64,000 bases of DNA. It comes from Hydrogenophilales bacterium (GTDB lineage Bacteria; Pseudomonadota; Gammaproteobacteria; Burkholderiales; Thiobacillaceae). The position numbers and the translations under genes are program-made. This document shows positions 8,908-16,419 of this stretch, piece after piece (within the stretch, counting starts at the first letter, position 1; the number at the start of each line of letters is the position of its first letter). The notes below the pieces were generated by a model. It saw only the letters and a program-made list of their open reading frames with translations. It was not told the origin of the DNA and did not search any database. The DNA lies in the NCBI GenBank assembly GCA_016703155.1, contig JADJCP010000003.1:186001-250000 (forward strand). The letters run 5' to 3'.

Positions 8908-9433
8908 CCTGACAGTGACCGCCGAGGATCGGCGCATCGCCGTCATGGCCAGCGCCGCCGTGGGGCTGGCGGTGGCCGAGGCGGCAATTCCGCTGCCGAT
9001 TCCGGGTATCAAGCCGGGTCTGGCCAACATCGTCACCCTGCTGGTGCTGTATCGCTACGGCTGGCGTGCCGCCGCCTGGGTTGTCGGTCTGCGCATTGTC
9101 GCCAGTGCCCTGTTGCTGGGCACTTTTCTCACGCCTACCTTCGCCATGAGCCTGGCCGGTGGTCTGGCCAGCCTCGCCGTGCTGGCCATGCTGGTGCGCC
9201 TGCCCCGGCGCTGGTTCGGGCCGGTCGGGTTGTCGATCGTCGCGGCCCTGGCGCATATGACCGCGCAGTTGCTCCTGGTCGACCTGTGGCTGATGCCCGG
9301 CGTCAGCCTCGCCGGCATCCTGCCGTTCTTCCTGACGGTGGCCTGGGTGACGGGACTGGTCAATGGTTTGGTGACCGCGCGCCTGATGGAGTACGCTGAA
9401 ACCCGGACAACGCTCGCGGAGCCCGCCGCATGA
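8888..9433 (+). CDS. Gx transporter family protein (HepS component I-like)
   Basis: A 181-residue integral membrane protein of the Hpre_diP_synt_I/Gx transporter family, with AAIPLPIPGIKPGLANIVTL, the conserved glycine-rich signature, and about five hydrophobic helices. Despite the family name, this is a predicted ECF-type substrate-binding membrane subunit rather than a prenyl synthase; the substrate is unknown. ATG 8888 overlaps the preceding NusG-II gene by 20 bases, and the stop overlaps ubiX, so the three are probably co-translated. Confidence 0.8.
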   Translation: MTPSTISLTVTAEDRRIAVMASAAVGLAVAEAAIPLPIPGIKPGLANIVTLLVLYRYGWRAAAWVVGLRIVASALLLGTFLTPTFAMSLAGGLASLAVLAMLVRLPRRWFGPVGLSIVAALAHMTAQLLLVDLWLMPGVSLAGILPFFLTVAWVTGLVNGLVTARLMEYAETRTTLAEPAA

Positions 9434-10035
9434 AACGCATCACCCTCGCCTGGACCGGCGCTTCCGGCCTGCACTACGGCCTGCGCCTGCTCGACGGCCT
9501 GCTCGCCGCAGGCTGTCGGGTCGATCTGCTGGTCTCGCAGACGGCGCGCATCGTCGCCAAGCAGGAACTCGACCTGAACCTGCCCAGCGGCAGCGCCGAA
9601 CTGGTCGCCGTACTCCTGGCACGCAATCCGGGGCAGCCGGGCGAACTCAAGGCCTACGGCCGCGACGAATGGTTCGCGCCCGCCGCCTCCGGCTCCAACC
9701 CGGCCGATGCCATGGTGGTTTGCCCCTGCACCATGGGCAGCCTCGCCGCGATCGCCCATGGCCTCGCCGACAACCTCATCGAACGCGCCGCCGACGTCAT
9801 GCTCAAGGAAAAGCGTCCTTTGATCCTGGTGCCCAGGGAAACCCCGTTCTCCCTCATCCACCTGCGCAACATGACCCAGCTCGCCGAGGCCGGCGCCACC
9901 ATCCTGCCGGCCAATCCCGGCTTCTATCACCGGCCGGAAACGGTCGAACAGGTCGTCGACTTCATCGTCGCGCGCATCCTCGATCAGCTTGGCGTGGCGC
10001 ACAGCCTCATGCCGCGCTGGGGTGGCGACGTATAA
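9430..10035 (+). CDS. ubiX: Flavin prenyltransferase UbiX
   Basis: Makes prenylated FMN, the cofactor of UbiD decarboxylases in ubiquinone synthesis and aromatic metabolism. The 201-residue protein has WTGASGLHYGLRLL at the FMN site, VVCPCTMGSLAAIAHG, and the C-terminal LVPRETPFSLIHLRNM motif typical of UbiX/Pad1. coq7, another ubiquinone gene, follows 30 bases later. Confidence 0.93.
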   Translation: MKRITLAWTGASGLHYGLRLLDGLLAAGCRVDLLVSQTARIVAKQELDLNLPSGSAELVAVLLARNPGQPGELKAYGRDEWFAPAASGSNPADAMVVCPCTMGSLAAIAHGLADNLIERAADVMLKEKRPLILVPRETPFSLIHLRNMTQLAEAGATILPANPGFYHRPETVEQVVDFIVARILDQLGVAHSLMPRWGGDV

Positions 10036-10065
10036 TCAGGGCATCGTTTCCAAAGGAGTTGCGGC

Positions 10066-10695
10066 ATGCTGCCCATACCTGACAACCTCATCATCAACAT
10101 CGACAAGGCATTGCGTACCGTGTTTGCCTCGGCGGCGAGCCGGCGTGCCTATCCCGATGCCGGCCTCGACGAAGCTGAAATGAGCGAGGCGGACAAGCGT
10201 CATGCTGCCGGGCTGATGCGCGTCAACCATTGCGGCGAGGTCTGCGCCCAGGCCTTGTATGCCGGTCAGGCGCTGACGGCGCGTAATCCGGACGCCGCCA
10301 AGGCCTTGATCGAAGCCAGCGACGAGGAGACCGAGCACCTGGCCTGGTGCGAGAAACGGCTCAATGAATTGGGCAGTCACAAGAGCGTCCTGAATCCGCT
10401 CTGGTACGCCGGTTCGTTCGGTCTGGGCGTGCTGGCCGGTGCTTTGGGCGACAAGTGGAACCTGGGCTTTCTTGCCGAGACCGAGCGTCAGGTCGAGGGC
10501 CATCTGGACAGTCACCTGAGTCTGCTGCCGGAGAACGATGCCAAGAGCCGCGCCATCGTCGAGCAGATGAAGGCCGACGAGATCCGCCATGCCGAGACCG
10601 CCATCGAACACGGCGGCGCGCCGCTGCCGATGCCGGTGAAGCTGGCGATGAAGCTGACTTCGAAGGTGATGACCGGACTGGCTTACCGGCTATGA
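10066..10695 (+). CDS. coq7: Demethoxyubiquinone hydroxylase (Coq7)
   Basis: Diiron monooxygenase for the last hydroxylation of the ubiquinone ring. The 209-residue protein shows carboxylate/histidine ligands in NHCGEVCAQALYAGQ, EETEHLAWCEKRL and KADEIRHAETA, with a central hydrophobic membrane-dipping stretch. An AAAGGAG ribosome-binding site precedes ATG 10066. The TATAAT at 10031-10036 might be a -10, but no good -35 is visible. Ends in ATGA overlap with the DUF2322 gene. Confidence 0.94.
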   Translation: MLPIPDNLIINIDKALRTVFASAASRRAYPDAGLDEAEMSEADKRHAAGLMRVNHCGEVCAQALYAGQALTARNPDAAKALIEASDEETEHLAWCEKRLNELGSHKSVLNPLWYAGSFGLGVLAGALGDKWNLGFLAETERQVEGHLDSHLSLLPENDAKSRAIVEQMKADEIRHAETAIEHGGAPLPMPVKLAMKLTSKVMTGLAYRL

Positions 10696-10997
10696 GCTTT
10701 ACCGAGAACCTGGCGGCCTTGCCGGCGACCGATCATTTGGCTGCGGTGGAACTGACCGGCCCCGGGGGCGAGGTGGTGCGCATCGACAACATCCCCGGCA
10801 GTCAGGGCTCGGTGCGGGTCTATGCCTTTCTGCTGGGCAAGCACGGTGCCATCGATGCCGGCGCCGCCGCCGAAGGTCTGACGCTGTACGCCGAGCACAC
10901 GGCGGACGCGCGCGCTTTCCCCGGCAAACATCCGAACATCGACCGGCTGCGGGCCATCCTTGACGATGGCCGGGCCTGGCACGGTCAGGTCGTCTGA
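10692..10997 (+). CDS. DUF2322 family protein
   Basis: A small soluble protein of 101 residues recognised by the family pattern PGSQGSVRVYAFL and YAEHTADARAFPGKHPNIDRL. It is co-translated with coq7 through a four-base overlap and overlaps the convergent OsmC gene by 13 bases. No biochemical role is known for the family; repeated linkage to coq7 suggests, but does not show, a link to quinone metabolism. Confidence 0.8.
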   Translation: MSFTENLAALPATDHLAAVELTGPGGEVVRIDNIPGSQGSVRVYAFLLGKHGAIDAGAAAEGLTLYAEHTADARAFPGKHPNIDRLRAILDDGRAWHGQVV

Positions 10998-11416
10998 GCG
11001 TCGACTTCGACGATCTCGTAATCGTGCGTCACCTCGGCGGTCTTGGCGAGGATGATGGTCGCCGAACAGTATTTCTCGGCGGACAGGTTGATCGGCCGCT
11101 CGACGACTTCCGGCTTCAGCTTGCGGCCGGTAACGACGAAGTGAAAGTGGATCTTTGTGAACACCTTGGGATGGTCTTCGGCCCGCTCGGCGGAGAGTTC
11201 GACGACGCAGTCGGTGACATCCTGACGGCTTTTTTGCAAAATCATGATGACGTCGATGGAGGTGCAGCCGCCGGCGCCCATCAGCAACATCTCCATCGGG
11301 CGCGGCCCGAGATTGCGCCCGCCGATATCCGGGGCGCCGTCCATGATGATGCCGTGGCCGCTGGCCGATTCGGCCATGAAGGCCATGCCTTCGACCCATT
11401 TGACGCGTGCTTTCAT
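10985..11416 (-). CDS. OsmC family protein
   Basis: A 143-residue OsmC/Ohr-fold protein, likely a thiol-dependent peroxidase or related stress protein. It contains a GAGGCTSIDV motif with the first redox cysteine (Cys in GGCTS) and a second cysteine in TDCVVEL, as in YhfA-like members. Start ATG at 11414-11416 is preceded by a weak AGGAG; a longer in-frame extension upstream lacks a conserved sequence. Divergent from rplM. Confidence 0.88.
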   Translation of the reverse strand: MKARVKWVEGMAFMAESASGHGIIMDGAPDIGGRNLGPRPMEMLLMGAGGCTSIDVIMILQKSRQDVTDCVVELSAERAEDHPKVFTKIHFHFVVTGRKLKPEVVERPINLSAEKYCSATIILAKTAEVTHDYEIVEVDAQTT

Positions 11417-11478
11417 GCTGGCTCCTAGGTGGTGAGGGGTGGGATTATCCGGGCAAACCGGGCGCGCGCCAAACAGGT

Positions 11479-11508
11479 TTGACACAGCTTGGACTTATCC
11501 CATACAAT
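11479..11508 (+). promoter_or_regulatory. Sigma-70-type promoter of rplM-rpsI
   Basis: TTGACA (11479-11484) and TACAAT (11503-11508) separated by 18 bases, about 55 bases upstream of the rplM ATG. This is a near-consensus promoter for the ribosomal protein operon, whose leader is roughly 50 bases. Confidence 0.75.
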
Positions 11509-11564
11509 CCGCGCCTTTCTGCAAGACCCCCAATCCATCCGGGTTAGAGATTCAGGACATAACC

Positions 11565-11993
11565 ATGAAAACGTTTTCCGCCAAGTCGCATGAAGTCCAG
11601 CGCAGCTGGTTCGTCGTCGACGCCTCCGAAAAAGTGCTGGGCCGCCTGGCCGCCGAGATCGCCCATCGTCTGCGTGGCAAGCACAAGGCCATCTACACCC
11701 CGCACGCGGACACCGGCGACTACATCGTCGTGGTGAACGCCGGCAAGATCCGCGTCACCGGCAACAAGGCCCTGGACAAGATGTATTACCGCCACACCGG
11801 TTTCCCGGGCGGCATCTACGAGACCAACTTTGGCGACATGCAGGCCAAGCATCCGGGCCGTGCCCTGGAAAAAGCGGTCAAGGGCATGCTGCCCAAAGGC
11901 CCCCTCGGCTACGCCATGATCAAGAAGATGAAGGTCTACGCCGGCGCCGAGCATCCCCATAGCGCGCAGCAGCCGCAAGTCCTGGACATCTGA
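11565..11993 (+). CDS. rplM: 50S ribosomal protein L13
   Basis: Early-assembly protein of the large ribosomal subunit. The 142-residue length matches the bacterial family exactly, starting MKTFSAKSHEVQRSW and including the VVVNAGKIRVTGNK and MLPKGPLGYAMIKKMKVY signatures. The true start is ATG 11565; in-frame sequence from 11439 has no homologous extension. rpsI follows after 11 bases. Confidence 0.98.
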   Translation: MKTFSAKSHEVQRSWFVVDASEKVLGRLAAEIAHRLRGKHKAIYTPHADTGDYIVVVNAGKIRVTGNKALDKMYYRHTGFPGGIYETNFGDMQAKHPGRALEKAVKGMLPKGPLGYAMIKKMKVYAGAEHPHSAQQPQVLDI

Positions 11994-12004
11994 GGAATAT
12001 CGAC

Positions 12005-12397
12005 ATGATTGGCAATTTCTACTATGGCACCGGTCGTCGCAAGAGCTCGGTCGCCCGCGTCTTCCTGAAGTCCGGCTCCGGCAAGATCGTCGTCAACGGC
12101 AAGCCGCTGGATGACTACTTCGCCCGCGAAACCGGCCGCATGATCGTTCGCCAGCCGCTGAAGCTGGTCGACCGCGCCGACAGCGTCGACATCATGGTCA
12201 ACGTCCACGGCGGTGGCGAATCCGGCCAGGCCGGCGCCGTCCGCCACGGCATCACCCGCGCCCTGATCGAATTCGACGCCGGCCTGAAGCCGCCGCTCAA
12301 GTCCGCCGGTCTGGTGACTCGCGATGCCCGCGAGGTCGAGCGCAAGAAGGTCGGCCTGCACAAGGCGCGTCGCCGCAAGCAATTCTCCAAGCGCTAA
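12005..12397 (+). CDS. rpsI: 30S ribosomal protein S9
   Basis: Small-subunit protein whose basic C-terminal tail reaches the P-site tRNA. The 130-residue product begins MIGNFYYGTGRRKSSVARVF and ends with the invariant basic tail KKVGLHKARRRKQFSKR. Cotranscribed with rplM and followed by a clear terminator. Confidence 0.98.
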   Translation: MIGNFYYGTGRRKSSVARVFLKSGSGKIVVNGKPLDDYFARETGRMIVRQPLKLVDRADSVDIMVNVHGGGESGQAGAVRHGITRALIEFDAGLKPPLKSAGLVTRDAREVERKKVGLHKARRRKQFSKR

Positions 12398-12411
12398 TCC
12401 GCTTGTCGCGA

Positions 12412-12436
12412 AAAGCCGCCTCCGGGCGGCTTTTTT
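12412..12436 (+). terminator. Rho-independent terminator after rpsI
   Basis: AAGCCGCC / GGCGGCTT stem with a TCCG loop followed by a run of T (TTTTTT). It lies 15 bases past the rpsI stop and closes the rplM-rpsI operon. Confidence 0.9.
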
Positions 12437-12491
12437 CATGGTGGCGCGCTATCATCGCGCTTCGCATTTCTACGCATCAAGGACGACTCAC

Positions 12492-13520
12492 ATGATCAAG
12501 GCAGGTATCGTCGGCGGCACCGGCTACACCGGCGTCGAATTGCTGCGGCTACTCGCCCAGCACCCGGAAGTCGAAATCAGAGCCATCACCTCGCGCAAGG
12601 AGGCCGGCATGAAGGTGGCCGAGATGTTCCCGTCGCTGCGCGGCCGGGTCGACATCGCCTTTTCGACGCCCGACGAGGCGCCGCTGAAGGCCTGTGACGT
12701 GGTCTTCTTCGCTACCCCGAACGGCGTGGCGATGCAGCAGACCCGAGAATTGCTCGCTGCCGGCGTCAAGGTGATCGACCTCGCCGCCGACTTCCGCATC
12801 ACCGACATCGCCGAATGGTCGAAGTGGTACGGCATGGAACACGCCTGCCCAGATCTGGTCGCCGAGGCGGTCTACGGCCTGCCCGAAATCAACCGTGACC
12901 AAGTGAAGGGTGCCCGCCTGATCGCCAACCCCGGCTGCTACCCGACGGCCGTGCAACTGGGCTTCATGCCGCTCATCGAGGCGGGCGTGATCGACACCAA
13001 CTGGCTGGTCGCCGACTGCAAGTCGGGCGTTTCCGGCGCCGGTCGCAAGGCCGAGGTGCACACCCTGTTTCCCGAGGCCAGCGACAATTTCAAGGCCTAC
13101 GCCGTGCCCGGCCACCGGCACCAGCCGGAGATTCGCCAGGGCCTGGCGCGCATGGCCGGCCACGACGTCAATCTGACCTTCGTGCCGCACCTGACGCCGC
13201 TCATCCGCGGCATCCACGCGACGCTGTACGCCAAGCTGACCCGGGATGTCGACCTGCAGGCACTGTTTGAAGCCCGTTACGCCAACGAATATTTCGTCGA
13301 TGTGCTGCCCGCCAAGGGCCATCCGGAAACCCGCTCGGTGCGCGCCTCCAACCTGTGCCGCATCGCCGTGCACCGTCCCCAAGGCGGCGATACCGTGGTG
13401 GTGCTGTCGGTCATAGACAATCTGGTCAAGGGTGCTGCCGGCCAGGCGGTGCAGAACATGAACCTGATGTTCGGTTTGCAGGAAAATCTGGGCCTGACGC
13501 AGATTCCGGTCATGCCGTGA
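12492..13520 (+). CDS. argC: N-acetyl-gamma-glutamyl-phosphate reductase
   Basis: NADPH-dependent third step of arginine synthesis. The 342-residue protein starts MIKAGIVGGTGYTGVELLRLL (dinucleotide-binding GGTGYTG) and has the active-site cysteine in NPGCYPTAVQLG and the catalytic histidine in AVPGHRHQPEI. Start ATG 12492 is chosen because the Rossmann strand begins there; an in-frame upstream extension reads through the rpsI terminator. Confidence 0.96.
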   Translation: MIKAGIVGGTGYTGVELLRLLAQHPEVEIRAITSRKEAGMKVAEMFPSLRGRVDIAFSTPDEAPLKACDVVFFATPNGVAMQQTRELLAAGVKVIDLAADFRITDIAEWSKWYGMEHACPDLVAEAVYGLPEINRDQVKGARLIANPGCYPTAVQLGFMPLIEAGVIDTNWLVADCKSGVSGAGRKAEVHTLFPEASDNFKAYAVPGHRHQPEIRQGLARMAGHDVNLTFVPHLTPLIRGIHATLYAKLTRDVDLQALFEARYANEYFVDVLPAKGHPETRSVRASNLCRIAVHRPQGGDTVVVLSVIDNLVKGAAGQAVQNMNLMFGLQENLGLTQIPVMP

Positions 13521-13545
13521 TGCTTGCCAGACGGGTTTTTTGCTG

Positions 13546-13574
13546 TTGACGGGAACTAGTCCCGGCAAGATAAT
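13546..13574 (+). promoter_or_regulatory. Probable erpA promoter with inverted repeat in the spacer
   Basis: TTGACG (13546-13551) and GATAAT (13569-13574) are separated by 17 bases. The spacer holds an imperfect palindrome, CGGGAACTAGTCCCG, which overlaps the -35 edge and could be an operator. An IscR-type site would make sense for an Fe-S gene, but the match to the IscR consensus is partial, with one extra central base. Confidence 0.6.
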
Positions 13575-13620
13575 GACAAAGCTTGAGTAAATTTATCGAA
13601 TTCTTTTAGGAGTGCGAACC

Positions 13621-13968
13621 ATGAACGCCGCCACCGAAATGTCCCCCTTCAACTTCTCCGACAGCGCCGCCAACAAGGTTAAATCCTTGATCGAGGAAGA
13701 AGGCAATCCTGAACTGAAACTGCGCGTCTTCGTCACCGGCGGCGGCTGCTCCGGCTTCCAGTACGGCTTCACGTTCGACGAAGTCCAGAACGAAGACGAC
13801 ATGGTCATGCAGAAGAACGGCGTCACCCTGCTGGTCGACCCGATGAGCATGCAATACATGATGGGCGCCGAGATCGACTACACCGAAGGCCTCGAAGGCG
13901 CTCAGTTCGTCATCAAGAACCCCAGTGCCGTGTCCACCTGCGGCTGCGGTTCGTCGTTCTCCGTCTAA
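13621..13968 (+). CDS. erpA: Iron-sulfur cluster insertion protein ErpA
   Basis: A-type carrier delivering Fe-S clusters to apoproteins such as those of isoprenoid synthesis and respiration. The 115-residue protein carries the three conserved cysteines: one in GGGCSGFQYGF and two in the C-terminal CGCGSSFSV. AGGAG at 13608-13612 favours ATG 13621 over the in-frame GTG at 13612. It has its own promoter and terminator. Confidence 0.95.
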   Translation: MNAATEMSPFNFSDSAANKVKSLIEEEGNPELKLRVFVTGGGCSGFQYGFTFDEVQNEDDMVMQKNGVTLLVDPMSMQYMMGAEIDYTEGLEGAQFVIKNPSAVSTCGCGSSFSV

Positions 13969-13984
13969 ATATCGGACAGCGTGG

Positions 13985-14006
13985 AAGGCGGCGCAAGCCG
14001 CCTTTT
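13985..14006 (+). terminator. Terminator after erpA
   Basis: AAGGCGGC / GCCGCCTT stem with a GCAA-type loop followed by TTTT, between the erpA stop and the yacG start. Confidence 0.8.
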
Positions 14007-14014
14007 GCATTTCC

Positions 14015-14209
14015 ATGACCGAAAAATTCAAGATCGTTACCTGCCCGACCTGCGGCAAACCCGTCGAATGGCGTCCGGAAAACGCCTACCGGCCCTTCTG
14101 CGGCGAACGCTGCAAGCTGATCGACCTGGGCGAATGGGCCGCCGAGAAATTTCGCGTGCCGGTGCAGGAAGATGATTTGCAAGAGGACTCCGGTATTCGT
14201 GAGGCCTAA
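14015..14209 (+). CDS. yacG: DNA gyrase inhibitor YacG
   Basis: A 64-residue zinc-binding protein with the four-cysteine site CPTCGKPVEW ... FCGERCKLIDLGEWA, diagnostic of YacG. E. coli YacG binds GyrB and blocks DNA binding by gyrase. The start at 14015 immediately follows the erpA terminator. An acidic tail (EDDLQEDS) is typical. Confidence 0.93.
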   Translation: MTEKFKIVTCPTCGKPVEWRPENAYRPFCGERCKLIDLGEWAAEKFRVPVQEDDLQEDSGIREA

Positions 14210-14229
14210 GCTGTGAAAATCAAAGCGAT

Positions 14230-14305
14230 GTAGGAGCGGCTTCAACCGCGACCGAATTCAGAAGGTCGCGGCTGATACCCTGAAGGGCACAAGAGCCGCT
14301 CCTAC
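14230..14305. repeat. REP-like palindromic element
   Basis: Outer arms GTAGGAGCGGC (14230-14240) and GCCGCTCCTAC (14295-14305) are perfectly complementary over 11 bases. Inner arms CCGCGACC (14246-14253) and GGTCGCGG (14264-14271) form a second 8-bp stem. The GTAGGAGCGGCTTC start resembles the REP/BIME elements scattered between genes in many proteobacteria. It occupies the yacG-ligase gap; no transposase (TnpA-REP) is nearby. Confidence 0.8.
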
Positions 14306-14373
14306 TGACGTGCACACGTTGTGAACGACGGCATCCGCCATGAGATGCTGCGAATAGAATTAGGAGGTCATCC

Positions 14374-15216
14374 ATGTTGCGTTTGCCACGCCCCGTACTC
14401 GGGGTCATGTTGTCCATCTTCCTGATCCTGTGCGCTGGTGTCGCATTGCCAGCGTCGCCGCCGATCCTCGCCGAGGTGTATGACGACTCGGTCGACCCCA
14501 CCGACTACTGGATCAGCGAAAAACTCGATGGCGTGCGTGCGCTCTGGGATGGGCAGGTGCTCACCTTCCGCAGCGGCAACCCGGTCAGCGCTCCGGACTG
14601 GTTCACGCGCGACCTGCCGAAACAGCCTCTGGACGGCGAACTCTGGCTCGGGCGCGGCAGCTTCGAACGCCTCTCCGGCATCGTTCGCAAGACGACTCCG
14701 GTCAATGCCGAATGGCGCGCGGTGCGCTACATGCTCTTTGAGCTGCCCGGCGCACCTGGAAATTTCAGCGAACGCAAGGATGCCCTGAAGCGGCTGGTCG
14801 AAGCCGCAGGCTTGCCCTGGCTGCACGCCATCGAGCAGTACCGCGTCGCCGACCGCAAGGCGCTCAAGGCCAGACTCGACGCCGTCGTCGCCATGGGCGG
14901 AGAAGGCTTGATGCTGCACCGCGCCGGAGATTCGTCGACGCCGGACGGCGAACTGCTCAAACTCAAGCCCTACCTCGATGCTGACGCCCGGGTCATCGGC
15001 CACCTCCCCGGCAAGGGCCGCCACGCCGGGCGGCTCGGCGCCCTGCTGGTCGCCGCACCGGATGGCCGGCGCTTCCGTATCGGCGGGGGCTTCAGCGATG
15101 CGCAGCGCGGCACGCCGCCGCCGGTCGGCAGCACGGTGATCTACCGCTATCATGGTTTGACCCGGAATGGCCTGCCGCGCTTCCCTGTGTTCCTGAGGCT
15201 GCGCGAGGCATTCTAG
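14374..15216 (+). CDS. Exported ATP-dependent DNA ligase (LigE type)
   Basis: Minimal ATP-dependent ligase of 280 residues with an N-terminal signal (about residues 8-30), so it probably acts in the periplasm, as proposed for LigE proteins in naturally competent bacteria. It has the nucleotidyl-transfer motif EKLDGVRA (catalytic Lys), DGELWLG, MGGEGLMLHR and the C-terminal OB-fold lysine motif LLKLKPY. AGGAGG precedes the ATG closely. The stop shares bases with the convergent uracil-DNA glycosylase stop. Confidence 0.85.
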   Translation: MLRLPRPVLGVMLSIFLILCAGVALPASPPILAEVYDDSVDPTDYWISEKLDGVRALWDGQVLTFRSGNPVSAPDWFTRDLPKQPLDGELWLGRGSFERLSGIVRKTTPVNAEWRAVRYMLFELPGAPGNFSERKDALKRLVEAAGLPWLHAIEQYRVADRKALKARLDAVVAMGGEGLMLHRAGDSSTPDGELLKLKPYLDADARVIGHLPGKGRHAGRLGALLVAAPDGRRFRIGGGFSDAQRGTPPPVGSTVIYRYHGLTRNGLPRFPVFLRLREAF

Positions 15217-15681
15217 CCGAACGATGCGCGCCACGCCGGATGTTCGGCGATCAGGTGCAATGCCTTGTGCAGCAGGGTCTTGCCCGGTTCCAGTTTGAAC
15301 CAGGTGGATAGTCCGGACGGATGCGGCAGGGGGATGGCGTCGGTTTCGTGGCCGAAGTACTGCACCCGGTGGACCTGGCCGACGAGCGCCGTTCGGGTTC
15401 TTCCCGGGAAAACAGCGGCAGACGGCGGCCATGTAGACCCGTTCGCGGAACTGTTCTTCGCTGACGCCGAGGCTGGCGTACCACTTGAACAGGGTCTTGC
15501 CGGCGGTCCAGGCGAAGGGGCGGCCCAGGCCGCCTTCGTAGGGGCCGGGCGCTTGGCCGATCTGAAGGATTTTCGAGGCGACCGGTCGGCCCAGGATGAC
15601 CGGACCGAACATCTCGGGGCAGGCGGTGCACTGGCTCAGCGCGGCCTGATGGGCCTTGAGCCGGGCACCCGTGGCTGCCAT
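15213..15681 (-). pseudogene. Uracil-DNA glycosylase family protein, internal deletion plus frameshift
   Basis: The N-terminal half (from ATG 15679-15681: CTACPEMFGPVI, GQAPGPYEGGLGRPF, AAVCRCFPGKNPNG) and the C-terminal end (VGQVHRV, IPLPHPSG, STWFKLEPGKTLLHKALHLI, ending at 15213) both belong to a family 4/5-like UDG. They are in different frames. The segment expected between NPNG and VGQVHRV, roughly 45-60 residues in this family, is missing. The catalytic fold would not survive. Start overlaps the rpiA stop (ATGA), so the gene was once co-translated with rpiA. Confidence 0.8.
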
Positions 15682-16340
15682 CAGCGCTTCAGCGTCTGCA
15701 CGCCCTCGGGCGTGCCCATCAGGCAGACGTCGGCGCCGCGCCGTGCAAACAGCCCAACGGTGACGACGCCGACCAGTTGGTTGATCTCGGTTTCCATGGC
15801 CACCGGGTCGAGAATGTTCATGTTGTGCACGTCGAGGATGACGTTGCCGTTGTCGGTGGTGAAGCCGGCGCGCAGCACCGGCGTGCCGCCCAGCTTGACC
15901 AGTTGCCGGGCGACGTAGGAGCGCGCCATGGGAATGACCTCGACCGGCAGGGGGAACTTGCCCATGACATCGACCAGCTTGGTCTGGTCGACGATGCAGA
16001 TGAACTTCCTGGCGCAGGCGGCGACGATCTTCTCGCGCGTCAGGGCGCCGCCACCGCCCTTGATCATGGCCATGTGCGGGGTGATCTCATCGGCGCCGTC
16101 GACGTAGACCGCCATCTCGCCGGCCTCGTTCAGGTCGATGACGCGGATGCCGTGTTTTTTCAGGCGCTCGGCGGTGGCCACGGACGAGGCGACGGCGGCT
16201 TCGATCTTTCCCTTGATATGGGCCAATTCATCGGTGAAAAAATTGGCGGTGGAGCCGGTGCCGACGCCGATAATACCGGCCGGTACATATTCGATCGCGG
16301 CACGCGCCACGGCTTGTTTCAATTCGTCCTGGGTCATCAT
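15681..16340 (-). CDS. rpiA: Ribose-5-phosphate isomerase A
   Basis: Interconverts ribose-5-phosphate and ribulose-5-phosphate in the pentose phosphate pathway. The 219-residue protein starts MMTQDELKQAVARAAIEYV and contains the phosphate loop GVGTGSTANFF, VDGADEI and KGGGGALTREKI, with the catalytic Glu in the latter motif. AGGAAAG lies upstream. It is divergent from ilvA, with 79 bases between starts. Confidence 0.96.
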   Translation of the reverse strand: MMTQDELKQAVARAAIEYVPAGIIGVGTGSTANFFTDELAHIKGKIEAAVASSVATAERLKKHGIRVIDLNEAGEMAVYVDGADEITPHMAMIKGGGGALTREKIVAACARKFICIVDQTKLVDVMGKFPLPVEVIPMARSYVARQLVKLGGTPVLRAGFTTDNGNVILDVHNMNILDPVAMETEINQLVGVVTVGLFARRGADVCLMGTPEGVQTLKR

Positions 16341-16419
16341 TGTTTTATCTTTCCTGATCGTGCGTAAACCCTGAGAATAACGGCCTTTGCCGGCCCTTTC
16401 AAATCCCCGCCAGACCGCC

